From Paracoccaceae bacterium (GTDB taxonomy: Bacteria > Pseudomonadota > Alphaproteobacteria > Rhodobacterales > Rhodobacteraceae): DNA of 64,000 nt. Under the pieces are notes generated by a model that saw only the letters and a list, made by a program, of their open reading frames with translations, searched no databases and was not told where the DNA came from. The position numbers were made by a program, and so were the translations under genes. The stretch is from the NCBI GenBank assembly GCA_017854585.1, contig JAFMHK010000018.1:1-64000 (forward strand). The letters are read 5' to 3'. Of this stretch, positions 1-8,774 are shown piece by piece; the stretch's first letter is position 1; every line of letters starts with the position of its first letter.

Positions 1-1
1 C

Positions 2-61
2 GGCCCATACCGGACCTTCATGATCTGCACAGCTAACGGCAGCTTCGAGCCCGAAGTGTAA
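2..61 (+). CDS. 3' end of an unidentified gene (partial)
   Basis: An open frame enters from the left edge and stops at TAA 59-61; its last residues are GPYRTFMICTANGSFEPEV. The fragment is too short to assign a family. It converges on the racemase-family gene that follows, with a 114-base gap. That this is coding rather than chance is an inference from the open frame reaching the edge and its protein-like composition. Confidence 0.4.
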   Translation, partial: GPYRTFMICTANGSFEPEV

Positions 62-175
62 AATGCTGCGGCTTGGATCAATGAAACAGATGCGTTGATA
101 GCAGCCGTTGGCAAACATTGGTGTTTGCCTATGATATCGGCTCAAAGCTGGGGCGAAATTCGAATTGCTGGAACG

Positions 176-958
176 CTACACATGCCCATAAAAATCCCGA
201 TGTGCTGCGACTGAATAAGCATAATCGAGCAACGTTGACCAACTGAATACTGGCATCTCGATTTCCCGTTGGATCGCACGCGCAAAGGGTTGGAAACCGG
301 TGCATTCAAGGACCATTGCGCCCATTGACGGATGCGCGGCGGCAAAATTTTTGGCAACCGACACCAAATCGCGTTCGGCCTTGTCGTAGTCTGCGGTCGG
401 GATGTCAGGCCGTAAATCCTTGGTCCACAGGCTGTCGAACTGAGGGCATTTTCCGTCGTCTTTTGCGCCTTCGACCACGTAGTTTGACCCCAGTTGCACC
501 CGAACCGAGGTGAGGTGCCGATCATACAATTCATCGCTCTCAGCGACGAGAACACCAACAACCTTGTTTGCACCAATAAGCGCTTGAGCCATTGGCACCT
601 GCAGCAGGCTTGATGAGAACACAGGGACGTTCACCGCGTTAGCGATTTCGGTCTGGAACCATGCAAAATAACCGCATTCCGCAGCAATGGCACGGCAGCC
701 CATGCGCTCCAGTTTTCGCGCCGCTGCGAGCACTGGTTCAAGCAAAGCCTCTTTATCTTCGCCTCTGACCAGTTTCTTAATATCTACGCCTTCTGCGATT
801 TCGTATTGGATAGGAAATGGAAAGGCGCTGGCGTTGCGCACATCACCCGGAAATCCGGGGTAGACATCATCCAGAATGATTATTCCCAACCCCATACCAT
901 AGCAGCAATGGTTCTTTCGGGCGTTGATACGCTTGATTGCCGGATCGCGAGCAGACAT
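176..958 (-). CDS. Aspartate/glutamate racemase family protein
   Basis: This 260-aa protein resembles the Asp/Glu/hydantoin racemase superfamily, cytosolic enzymes that use two cysteines to exchange the alpha proton of an amino acid or to isomerise related acids. The two expected cysteines are visible, Cys95 in AAECGYFA and Cys219 in LECTGF, one in each half of the two-lobed fold. The start at 958 has a good ribosome site (AGGGAGG) 6 bases upstream. The gene is visibly poorer in GC (about 53%) than the rest of the window and uses many A/T-ending codons, which suggests recent acquisition. It stands alone, so its substrate cannot be read from context; maleate isomerase and arylmalonate decarboxylase belong to the same superfamily and are alternatives. 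Confidence 0.75.
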   Translation of the reverse strand: MSARDPAIKRINARKNHCCYGMGLGIIILDDVYPGFPGDVRNASAFPFPIQYEIAEGVDIKKLVRGEDKEALLEPVLAAARKLERMGCRAIAAECGYFAWFQTEIANAVNVPVFSSSLLQVPMAQALIGANKVVGVLVAESDELYDRHLTSVRVQLGSNYVVEGAKDDGKCPQFDSLWTKDLRPDIPTADYDKAERDLVSVAKNFAAAHPSMGAMVLECTGFQPFARAIQREIEMPVFSWSTLLDYAYSVAAHRDFYGHV

Positions 959-1297
959 CGTCAGCCTCCCTGTCGTCTTTCACCGTCCCTCTTCTTAAAG
1001 CCGCAGAAACGTAAGGCTCTGGACTGTTAGCGACATTTCGAGAACTAATTGAACGTCCACTATTCCAGATGTTCCGTCATTGACCGTGTGTCATGAAATG
1101 GCAGCTTCGTCCGCACAGCGGACCCCGGAGCAACAAGCAGCGAACGGCCACCTCCCGCCCTCTCTGCTGAAGTTTTTTTATGTACTCCCAAGTCGTGGTT
1201 CTCGCCCGTAAGTGGCTGAATGCGGTCCTATTCCGAGAGTTCTCGATTGGAGTCTCCGTCGGCGACGGGGTCTTGTCATTGAAGAGCGCAGACCAAC
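959..1297. other. Intergenic, no gene seen
   Basis: These 339 bases lie upstream of the racemase-family gene and downstream of the EamA-type permease. No frame has convincing codon bias, a ribosome site or a recognisable protein. The stretch probably holds the promoter of the racemase-family gene; I see no clear terminator. Confidence 0.5.
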
Positions 1298-2245
1298 TCA
1301 GATCGGCGGAGCGGCACGTTCAGTAATCAACTGGCGGGCGGTGACCCTTTCGCGGTGGATCATATACAGACCCGCGCCGATGATGATCCCAATGCCGGTC
1401 AGGGTCAGCGCGTTGGGGAAATCGCGGAACACAAGATAGCCTAGCAAGGTTGCCACCGGCAGTTCCAGATATTGCAGTGGCGCCAGCGTGGCCGAGGGCG
1501 CCAGCGACAGCGCATAGGTCATCATCATATGGCTCAGGCTGGCGAAAAATCCGACCCCCAGAAGCCAGAGCCATGCAATCCCTTTGGGCCAGACGGGATC
1601 AAGCAGCTCAGACCCCGTGCCTTGGGCCAATAACATCACTGGCAGGCAAAGCAGACTGGCAATCAGGCCAGTGTGGAACTGAAGGGTCACGGGATGGACC
1701 CGCCGCGACAGACCTCGTGTCACAAGTATGTAGAAGGCGAACCCCACTGCAGTGCCCAACGGAAACAGCGCCACCGCGCCAAAGGCTGCGAAACTGGGCT
1801 GGATGACGAACAAGACACCCACAAAGCCCACAATCGCCGCCCCCACGCGGCGCGGGCCGACATCTTCGCCCAGGTAAAACTTGCCCACCAGAAGCACGAT
1901 GAACGGGGCCACGAAAACGATTGCCAACGCATCCGCCAGTGGCATGACGCGGATCGCGGCGATGAAGCAAAAAGTCGAGCCCAGCAAAAGCACCGACCGA
2001 AATAGCAGCGCCAGCCATTGCCCCCGCGCCACCCGTAGCGAAAGCCCCATGATCCAGACAAACGGCGCCATCAGCGCGCATTGAACGACAAAGCGTGCGG
2101 CCGTGATCTGTCCCACCGGAACGCTACTCGATGCCAGCTTGGCCGCCACATCAAGCAGCGGGGCCGTCACGCAAAATCCCAGCATCAGCGCGATGCCAGC
2201 AAGGATGCGGTCGGTGGATGGGATGTCGGAGGCAGCACTGGTCAT
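1298..2245 (-). CDS. EamA/DMT-superfamily permease
   Basis: This 315-aa inner-membrane protein has about ten hydrophobic segments in two homologous halves, the pattern of the EamA (RhaT-like) drug/metabolite transporters. Members export or import small metabolites by proton coupling; the substrate cannot be predicted. The start at 2245 (MTSAASDIPST) was chosen over an in-frame start 27 codons upstream because the upstream extension is charged and not membrane-like, and the first transmembrane helix then begins near residue 16. The second half shows the usual pattern with LQYLELPVATLLGYLVF near residue 260. It stands alone between two lower-GC segments. Confidence 0.85.
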   Translation of the reverse strand: MTSAASDIPSTDRILAGIALMLGFCVTAPLLDVAAKLASSSVPVGQITAARFVVQCALMAPFVWIMGLSLRVARGQWLALLFRSVLLLGSTFCFIAAIRVMPLADALAIVFVAPFIVLLVGKFYLGEDVGPRRVGAAIVGFVGVLFVIQPSFAAFGAVALFPLGTAVGFAFYILVTRGLSRRVHPVTLQFHTGLIASLLCLPVMLLAQGTGSELLDPVWPKGIAWLWLLGVGFFASLSHMMMTYALSLAPSATLAPLQYLELPVATLLGYLVFRDFPNALTLTGIGIIIGAGLYMIHRERVTARQLITERAAPPI

Positions 2246-2533
2246 GAAGCCCGCATAAGATGCCACCCCGCGTGCGTCTATCCTTTTTGCGACCAATGGC
2301 TGCGCGAAAAAGGGGTCACCACACACCCGTCGCCCCAGAGACCGTGGACACAGAAATAATCCACTCCATCAATACTTCGGGGAGGCCTTTCCGAAGCCGG
2401 GTTCCGCCACGCCGTTCCGCGGCGCGATTGACGATCGCGCAATTCATATCAACGCAACGTCAACCCTTATCCGGGTGCTATCGGACCAATGCGAACCAGT
2501 CTCCAAGGCCAGTGAGCCTGATCCTTGCACCGC

Positions 2534-3051
2534 GCCGCGTTGACGCCACTGGGCAAGGGCGGCGGTGCGGTTGGCCTTGAGGTGAGGTCTGCTGGAAAGG
2601 TTGCGCTCGGTGTTGAAGTGGTTTGGGACTGACGCGTGAACGGAGGCGAACGGCTGCAAACTTCGCATCGCCTGAAACGCAGCATCGCCCGCTCTCGTCG
2701 TCGGAATGGAAGGTGCGAATTCTCTGCGCGATTGTTGAGCCAACGACCCGTTTCCTGTCGATCAGCGGCTCCGATTCTCTTCACGGCCGCGCCGTAGGAA
2801 CGCAACCGGTCAGTTGCCATCACCTCGGGCGCCCATGCTTACGCATTGCTTTCCTGAAGAATTTCAATGCGACTTCCTTATCGCGGCGCTTGGTGACATA
2901 GCTTTCCAGCACCTCGCCCTTGTTATCGACGGCCTGCCAAAGGTCGTGGCGCTCACCGTTAATCTTCACAAAGACCTCGTCCAGATGCCGCCGTCAGCCA
3001 GATGATCTCAGGGCTGGTTTTGAAATATTTGAATAGGGATCGTTTCGTCAT
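2534..3051 (-). pseudogene. IS6-family transposase remnant (internal deletion, frameshifts)
   Basis: Three minus-strand frames read successive pieces of an IS6/IS26-type transposase. 3051-2998 encodes the amino end (MTKRSLFKYFKTSPEII). 2995 to about 2826 encodes HLDEVFVKINGERHDLWQAV, which includes the first catalytic Asp, followed by the VTKRRDKEVALKFF stretch. The ATDRLRSYGAA to WLNNRAENSH part follows in a second frame, and MRSLQPFASVHASV to ALAQWRQ in a third. About 70 residues between the amino end and the DEVFVKI segment are missing, and at least two single-base shifts follow, so no active transposase can be made. Terminal inverted repeats were not located with confidence; the element may extend to about 2440 and 3150. 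Confidence 0.85.
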
Positions 3052-3176
3052 CCTGAAACGCTCCGAGGCCACCCTGCCCGGCTTAAGCCAGTTCCGTATG
3101 ACAAAGCCGGCTCGGACTCTATCCCACGGATTCAGGCTTTCCTTGGCAGCGCGTCTTGTCCGTCTGATGCATCGGA

Positions 3177-3350
3177 TTACCCTGCAAGACCTGCCAGAAA
3201 ACCAAGCGGGATCATCGCAAGCAGTGTGATCATGATCAGTGCAACAGGACGGCCCGCATTGACCGAGCGTCGCGTGCCATCGGTTTCAGTGCGTGTTCCA
3301 TAGTCGACGCGGTGGTGCTTCAACATGGCGGTGTCTGTAATCGGGTTCAT
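3177..3350 (-). CDS. Small single-pass membrane protein (57 aa)
   Basis: The frame starts at ATG 3350, preceded by a strong ribosome site (AGGAGAA, 6-base spacer), and encodes a polar 32-residue head followed by one hydrophobic helix (VALIMITLLAMIPLGFLAGLAG). It ends next to the IS6 remnant. No family is recognised. It is divergent from the winged-helix/hydrolase gene that begins about 150 bases away, so the two may share a control region. The ribosome site and the clean transmembrane pattern are the support that it is real. Confidence 0.6.
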   Translation of the reverse strand: MNPITDTAMLKHHRVDYGTRTETDGTRRSVNAGRPVALIMITLLAMIPLGFLAGLAG

Positions 3351-3501
3351 GGGTTCTTCTCCTGTTTGATGAGACCAACCTGGCAGGTTGCGACATGCGG
3401 CGCTTGAGGCAAACCCTGTGAAACCCTTGTGAAAGTCCTGCAAACGCGCCGCGGCGTCCCGGTTTTCTTGCCTAGCCTGTCGTTTCGTCGTTAGTGGAGT
3501 G

Positions 3502-4704
3502 ATGCGATACGAATTTTCCGACTATATCTTGGACACAGACACCCATTCGTTGTTGCGCGCTGGCGACGTGCAACGAATAGAACCGCAGGTTTTTGACCTG
3601 TTGCATCTGCTGTTGCAAAATCCCGGTGATCTGGTGACGAAAGATCAACTGATCGACACGGTCTGGGGCGGTCGCATCGTGTCTGAATCCGCGATCAGCG
3701 CCCGCATCGCCGCCGCACGCAAGGCGGTCGGAGACGATGGTAAGCGGCAGACGCTTATTCGCACAGTGGCGCGTCGCGGGTTGCAATTCGTAGCTCCCGT
3801 GCGCACCCACGCACCGACACACAACCCGGTAAAGGAGCCGCCCGTCGCCGCGCCACGCACAGGTGGTCTGAAGATCCGCTATGCGACCGCCACCGACGGC
3901 GCAAAGCTTGCGTATTCCGTTCACGGCACCGGAACACCGCTGCTGCGTTTGCTGCGATTTCCAACCCATCTTGAGCTTGACTGGAACGAGTCGATGGAAC
4001 GGGCCTACATCGATGCCTACAGCGAGAATTGCATGCTGGTACGCTTTGATCAGCGTGGGTCCGGTCTGTCGGAACCGGAATTGACCACGATCGATCTCGA
4101 TCAGCTGGCCGATGATATCGGGGCGGTTGCCGATGCCCTCGGGCTGGACCGGTTCGCACTGATGGGGACATCGGGCGAGTCCCACCAAGCGACATACTTT
4201 GCCGCAAAATATCCCGAACGCGTGTCACGCCTGATTATTCAGAATGGGTATGTGGACGGTCGCGTGCTGCGCAATGGCACGGCGGAACTGGACACTGCCG
4301 ATGCGTTGCAGGCGCTTATGCGCGAAGGATGGGCGAAGACCACTTCAACATTCGTGGCGGCGGCAATTTCCGTCTACCAACCGAGCGCGCCGCAGGAAAC
4401 GCTCAAGAAAATTGCGGAAATCTTCCAAGTCTCCTGCACGACCGAGGTGGCGCAGCTGTTTCGCGAGTTCCTCAATCATCATTCGGTTGCAGGCTATCTT
4501 GCCGATATCAGCGCGCCGACGCTGGTCATGCATTGCCGTGACGACTCGGTGCATCCATTGTCCGAGGCCCGCAAGATGACAAGCGGCATTCCGAACGCGG
4601 AACTTGTCGTGCTCGAAAGCCCAAACCACTATGTCATGAAGCATGAGGACGCTTGGGATCACCACCTGATCGTGTTGTTCGAGTTTCTGAACCGGCCGGA
4701 TTGA
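3502..4704 (+). CDS. Winged-helix DNA-binding domain fused to an alpha/beta hydrolase
   Basis: Residues 1-95 form an OmpR/CadC-type winged helix (QVFDLLHLLLQNPGDLVTKDQLIDTVW is shared by that family, here spanning residues 29-55). Residues 125-400 form an alpha/beta hydrolase with oxyanion strand LVRFDQRGSGLS, a putative nucleophile Ser224, acid Asp347/348 and His376 in SPNHYVM. Such fusions are cytosolic and presumably bind DNA in response to a small ligand held in the hydrolase pocket, or are enzymes that adopted a DNA-binding head. The nucleophile elbow reads GTSGE, so the usual final glycine of GxSxG is Glu226 and activity is doubtful. ATG 3502 directly follows an alternative GTG at 3499. 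It is divergent from the small membrane protein gene. Confidence 0.8.
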   Translation: MRYEFSDYILDTDTHSLLRAGDVQRIEPQVFDLLHLLLQNPGDLVTKDQLIDTVWGGRIVSESAISARIAAARKAVGDDGKRQTLIRTVARRGLQFVAPVRTHAPTHNPVKEPPVAAPRTGGLKIRYATATDGAKLAYSVHGTGTPLLRLLRFPTHLELDWNESMERAYIDAYSENCMLVRFDQRGSGLSEPELTTIDLDQLADDIGAVADALGLDRFALMGTSGESHQATYFAAKYPERVSRLIIQNGYVDGRVLRNGTAELDTADALQALMREGWAKTTSTFVAAAISVYQPSAPQETLKKIAEIFQVSCTTEVAQLFREFLNHHSVAGYLADISAPTLVMHCRDDSVHPLSEARKMTSGIPNAELVVLESPNHYVMKHEDAWDHHLIVLFEFLNRPD

Positions 4705-4988
4705 CCAGCGCGGTCGTTGACCGCCGCATCCTCCACCGAAAAGCGGCTGTTGCCATGCAGCGGCGGCTGTCCGCAAGGCCCGCAATTCGGACGCTGGGGA
4801 ACGATGTCTCGCACCACCAAGCGACCCGCCTTTATTGCGCCCGCCACACCCGCACGTATGGTCGGACCAATGTTCTTGCCACCGACAACACCGCCGCGAC
4901 CCCAACCCGGCAACTGGGGCAAGCCGTTGCCAACCTCATCCCGGCCAAGCGGATCGGGGATCACCCGCCACTGCCCGCGCCCCGCCGC
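4705..4988. other. Intergenic, no convincing gene
   Basis: These 284 GC-rich bases separate two convergent genes, the hydrolase fusion and the last gene of the large minus-strand operon. Both strands are open here, but neither frame has a ribosome site or a recognisable protein. No T-tailed hairpin was found. Confidence 0.4.
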
Positions 4989-5948
4989 TCAGGGCGCCAT
5001 GACACGAACTGGTGTGCCATCGGCCCAGGCCCGGACGGCCTCGGCCGTTTCACGATACATGATTTCGTAGGTGCCAAGCGCGCCATAGCCGATATGCGGC
5101 GTCAAGATCAGGCGTCCGGCCGCGATCAGCGCCGCGTCGCGCAGCGGACTGGTGTCAGGCAGCGGCTCGGTCTCGAACACGTCCAGCGCCGCGCGTCCCG
5201 GTCGCCCGGCTTGCAGCGCCGCAATCAGCGCGGTCTGGTCGATGATCGGCCCCCGCGAGGTGTTGACCAAAAGCGCATCGTCCTTCATCGCGGCCAACTC
5301 GCGGGCCCCGATAAGGTTCCGCGTCCGCTCGGAAAGCACCAGATGAATTGAAACGGCATCTGACGCGCCAAGTAGATCGGTCAGGCTGTTGGCGCGCTCC
5401 ACACCGACCTCGGCACACCGCGCATCGGTCAGGTTCTCACTCCAGGCGACAATTTTCATGCCGAACGGCCGCGCCAGATCAGCCAGCGCCGCCCCCAGCC
5501 GTCCCAGCCCCACGAGGCCCAGCGTCAGGCCGGCAAGGTCACGTCCGGCCTCGGCCTGCCATCCGCCCGCCTCTACGGCACGCACGTTCGGCAACAGGTT
5601 GCGCAGCCCCACAAGGATCAGTGTCATCGCCAGATGAGAGGTCGCCGTCGTCCGGCTGGCCGTGCCGCACACAGTGATGCCGCGCGCCGCCGCGGCCTCC
5701 ATCGCGATGGCGCCGTTCCGCATCCCTGTCGTCACGATCAACCGCAGGTTCGGCAGCGCCGCGATCAGCTCGGCAGGCAGGGGCGTGCGTTCACGCATGA
5801 CGCAAAGCACGTCAAAGGGCGTCAAGGTTGCCACAAGCTCAGCGGGCGGGATCGGCTTGCGAAAGACGGTGACATTGCCAACCAACGCGCCCCAGTCCGC
5901 AAACCGCCCGGCGTAATCAAGGTAGTCGTCAAGGACAGCGATCTTCAT
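4989..5948 (-). CDS. D-2-hydroxyacid dehydrogenase, NAD(P)-dependent
   Basis: This 319-aa cytosolic oxidoreductase belongs to the D-isomer-specific 2-hydroxyacid dehydrogenase family and interconverts a D-2-hydroxyacid and its 2-oxoacid. The Rossmann motif GLVGLGRLG lies near residue 150. The catalytic Arg is in VNTSRGPIID, the Glu in DVFETEPLP and the His in LTPHIGY. The length is normal. It is the last gene of the operon running from the ThDP enzyme; its ATG overlaps the stop of the gene before it by 4 bases (ATGA). The MRERTPLPAELI stretch in the substrate domain is typical of the family, but the substrate is not predictable. Confidence 0.88.
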   Translation of the reverse strand: MKIAVLDDYLDYAGRFADWGALVGNVTVFRKPIPPAELVATLTPFDVLCVMRERTPLPAELIAALPNLRLIVTTGMRNGAIAMEAAAARGITVCGTASRTTATSHLAMTLILVGLRNLLPNVRAVEAGGWQAEAGRDLAGLTLGLVGLGRLGAALADLARPFGMKIVAWSENLTDARCAEVGVERANSLTDLLGASDAVSIHLVLSERTRNLIGARELAAMKDDALLVNTSRGPIIDQTALIAALQAGRPGRAALDVFETEPLPDTSPLRDAALIAAGRLILTPHIGYGALGTYEIMYRETAEAVRAWADGTPVRVMAP

Positions 5949-6271
5949 GTTTCGGTTTCTCCATTTTCCGGCATCTCGATGGTCAGCATCAATGCGCTCA
6001 GGCTCTTGCCATGCGGGTCGATCGACAGTGAACTGGCAACGCCACCCGACAGCGCGTTTTCGATGACGAAATTCAACGCCCGCAGTTGCGGCAGGCCATA
6101 TCTTTTGACCGGGCCTGCGCCCAGCACGGAAAAGGCCGCCGCCACCCGTTCCACCGTCAGGTCACGCTCAAGCCGTTGCCACCCGCGATCGTCATAGGCG
6201 ACCACCACGATATTGGAGGTGTTGCCCTTGTCGCCTGCGCGCGCGTGGGCCAGATCATGCACCCGCGTCAT
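5945..6271 (-). CDS. AtuA-like ferredoxin-fold partner protein (108 aa)
   Basis: This short protein begins with LAHARAGDKGNTSNI, the signature of the small carboxy-terminal domain found attached to, or encoded beside, DUF1446/AtuA proteins. The domain is predicted to have a ferredoxin-like fold; its role is unknown. Here it is a separate gene whose ATG overlaps the DUF1446 stop by 4 bases, and its own stop overlaps the next ATG by 4 bases. That tight coupling suggests an equimolar complex with the DUF1446 protein. Confidence 0.8.
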   Translation of the reverse strand: MTRVHDLAHARAGDKGNTSNIVVVAYDDRGWQRLERDLTVERVAAAFSVLGAGPVKRYGLPQLRALNFVIENALSGGVASSLSIDPHGKSLSALMLTIEMPENGETET

Positions 6272-7623
6272 GGCGTGCCGCCCATGACCGTCACCTGCGG
6301 TCGGACAAGCGCGCGCGGGATCAAGACCGAACTGATCGCCATCACGTCACGCACGATTGGCACACTGCCACCGCCACCGCCTGTCGGGCCGTTCACATGC
6401 ATGGCCCGCACCTCGAACCCGACCGCCTGCGCGGCCTTGCGGCTGGCGGTGCGTCCGGCAATGCGCAATCGCACCTCGTAGGGGGCAGCCGGGCCAGAGC
6501 CACCGCCATGCAAGCTGTCGCACCCGATCAGATCAACCCGCATCTCGTCATACACAAATCCGCGCCGCCGAAGCCGTTCCTTCACGACCTCGGCGGCCAG
6601 ACGGGCGCGCTCCACCGCGCCGATGCCGGCATAACCGACCTGACCTTCACCGATGTATCCTTGGGCATGCGCCACCAACACCTTGAGCTTGTCCGGCGCC
6701 TGTCGCGCCCGGGCGCCCGTGACCCGCACCCGATCTGGCCCGCTTTCCAAAAGGTCGACCCCCGTCAGATCAAGCACGCAATCAGGCGTGATGTAGGCGG
6801 CGGGGTCATGCACTTCATAAAGCAGCTGTTCGGTCGCCGTGCGTCGGTCAAGCCGTCCGCCGGTGCCCGGAAGCTTTGTCAATGTCAACGCGCCGTCCCG
6901 CCCGATCTCGGCGATGGGGTTTCCGATATCAGCCATGTCGGGTACGTATTTCTCGGGCCTCAGCGGGTCGGCGAAACAGCCACCCGTCAGCTGTGCGGCG
7001 CACTCCAGAAGATGCCCCATTACCGTGCCCTGCGCCAACAATCCCGTATCCACCGGGGCCCAGCCAAAGGCATGCATCGCAGGCGCCAGAAACAAGGACG
7101 GGTCGGCCACCCGGCCCGTCAGCACGACCTCGGCCCCGGTTCGTAATCCCAGCAGCACGGCGTCGGCCCCAAGATAGGCGTTGGCCGAAACCATTTGTGG
7201 CAAGATCGTTTCGATCGGCGCGCCGGTTTCCATGACCGTCAAATCGGGGTGGACGCGGACAAGGTCGGTGACGTCGTCACCCGTTACCGCCGCGCAACGC
7301 AGGTTGCCGAGGCCAAGCATGCGCGCCGTCTCGACGGTTGCCTTTGCGGCTGCGGTCGGGTTGGCGCCCCCCATATTCGACACGATACGAATTCCATGAC
7401 GGACGCAGGCTGGCAAAACCGCCTCCATCCGGTCGCGCAGATGAGGGTTGAAGCCTGCATCCGGGTCAGCGCGACGTGCCAGCACCTCGCGCGCGACCGT
7501 GCGTTCGGCAAGGCATTCGAACACAAGATAATCAACGGCACCAGCCTCGGCCATCGCCAACGCGGGCTCGATCCGGTCATCGGCAAACCCCGCGCCCGCA
7601 CCGATCCGCAAAGCCGCTGTCAT
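6268..7623 (-). CDS. DUF1446 / AtuA-family protein (acyclic terpene utilisation type)
   Basis: This 451-aa protein matches the DUF1446 family, named after AtuA of the Pseudomonas acyclic terpene cluster, whose reaction has not been established. Visible family traits are the start RIGAGAGFADDRIEPAL, the NMGGANPTAAA stretch near residue 85, the VLTGRVADPSLFLAP segment near residue 190 and the closing LHGGGSGPAAPYEVRLR. The start at 7623 was chosen because its ATG overlaps the tcuB-like stop (ATGA), and the 29 residues upstream in the same frame are not family-like. It sits between the Fe-S membrane protein and the small AtuA-like partner. I infer a metabolic role on the same carboxylate substrate, perhaps CoA- or acid-linked. 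Confidence 0.85.
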   Translation of the reverse strand: MTAALRIGAGAGFADDRIEPALAMAEAGAVDYLVFECLAERTVAREVLARRADPDAGFNPHLRDRMEAVLPACVRHGIRIVSNMGGANPTAAAKATVETARMLGLGNLRCAAVTGDDVTDLVRVHPDLTVMETGAPIETILPQMVSANAYLGADAVLLGLRTGAEVVLTGRVADPSLFLAPAMHAFGWAPVDTGLLAQGTVMGHLLECAAQLTGGCFADPLRPEKYVPDMADIGNPIAEIGRDGALTLTKLPGTGGRLDRRTATEQLLYEVHDPAAYITPDCVLDLTGVDLLESGPDRVRVTGARARQAPDKLKVLVAHAQGYIGEGQVGYAGIGAVERARLAAEVVKERLRRRGFVYDEMRVDLIGCDSLHGGGSGPAAPYEVRLRIAGRTASRKAAQAVGFEVRAMHVNGPTGGGGGSVPIVRDVMAISSVLIPRALVRPQVTVMGGTP

Positions 7624-8774
7624 CCCCCCACGGCCTGCCCGGCCTCGGCGGATTTCGCCTTCGGCTTCGGGGTTTTCAGCCCATGACGCCGGGCCATCGC
7701 GAAACGACACAGCGCCGCAAAACGATACAGACCGTGCACGAACTTGCCGTAGGGCATCGTCAAGAACAAGCTGAAGACGACACCAAGATGCAGCGCCAAC
7801 AAGATCCCAAGCAGCGGCGTCAGCGCCAGAACATGAAGCGCGAGTCCGGTCACGGCGGTCAGGAACAGCATCAGGGTGAATGCAACATCCATGCCAAGGC
7901 TCCCCTCATCTGCCATCTCGCGCAATCGCTTGCGCTTGGCGTTCAACAATCCTCCCGTCCCGATCGCCAGACCCAGTCCACCAATCGTGCCCAGCATCTG
8001 CGGCAGGTCCCACCACATGTAAGGCGCAACCCGGCCAAAGCCGTAGTGATAGATCGTGCCCGTGCTTGTCGCGGCCAGACACAGCAGGAAACCGTAGAAA
8101 GTCAGGTGATGGTAAAGCCGGCGATTATCGTTCGGTTGGTCATCTTCGTTGAAGCACCCGACCCCGCCACCATCAAGATAACGTAACGAACCGGCATCCT
8201 TCATCGCCTGCCAGATTGACGGGCTGTCGGCATCGACCGCGCGCACCGCGTTTGCATCGGACCAGAAATTCCGCAGCCCCATGAAAAGCGCAAAGATGGA
8301 AAACAGGAAGACGGGGCCGAACAGGCCGACCATCACATTGTGAGACATCAGGGCATAGAAGCCCTCGGGCGACAAATGCGCGCGAAAAAGCGCGCCAGCA
8401 TCGTTCAACACGATCATTCCGACAAGGAACAGCGTGACCGAAAGCGCCGTAAGAACGGAAATCAGCAGGCCGTTGCGCGCAAAAGCCGGGGCGAATGCGG
8501 CCGGCCAAGCATAGCGGCCGTAGCTCTCATGCCGCACGGCCGCAAGCGTCTTGGGAAGGTTGATGGCAAATTCATGCGGCGGCGAAAACTGGCAATCGTG
8601 GTAGCAGGCCCCGCAGTTGTGGCACAGGTTTGCGAAATAATCGATGTCGCCCGCAGCAAAGCCGCGCTGCATCTGAATCGCCGGGAATACCGCACAAATC
8701 CCTTCGCAATAGCGGCAGGCGTTGCAAATCGTGGCCTGACGCTCGGCCTCTTGCTGAAGCTCAGTTCCCTGCAT
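7620..8774 (-). CDS. tcuB: TcuB/CitB-like Fe-S membrane electron-transfer protein
   Basis: In tricarballylate-using Salmonella, TcuB reoxidises the FAD of TcuA and passes electrons to the quinone pool. This 384-aa protein has the expected parts. Cys17, 20, 23 and 27 (CNACRYCEGIC) and Cys51, 54, 57 and 61 (CHNCGACYHDC) can hold two [4Fe-4S] clusters. About six transmembrane helices follow from residue 100 to 360, with histidines placed to bind haem. It overlaps the tcuA-like gene by 14 bases upstream and the DUF1446 gene by 4 bases downstream. The assignment of the pair is firm at family level; the actual substrate could be tricarballylate or a related polycarboxylate. Confidence 0.88.
   Translation of the reverse strand: MQGTELQQEAERQATICNACRYCEGICAVFPAIQMQRGFAAGDIDYFANLCHNCGACYHDCQFSPPHEFAINLPKTLAAVRHESYGRYAWPAAFAPAFARNGLLISVLTALSVTLFLVGMIVLNDAGALFRAHLSPEGFYALMSHNVMVGLFGPVFLFSIFALFMGLRNFWSDANAVRAVDADSPSIWQAMKDAGSLRYLDGGGVGCFNEDDQPNDNRRLYHHLTFYGFLLCLAATSTGTIYHYGFGRVAPYMWWDLPQMLGTIGGLGLAIGTGGLLNAKRKRLREMADEGSLGMDVAFTLMLFLTAVTGLALHVLALTPLLGILLALHLGVVFSLFLTMPYGKFVHGLYRFAALCRFAMARRHGLKTPKPKAKSAEAGQAVGG

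Noticed and set aside
4659-5070. Overlapping open frames on both strands between the hydrolase fusion and the dehydrogenase gene
   Set aside because: No ribosome sites, no recognisable domain and low-complexity composition; treated as non-coding.
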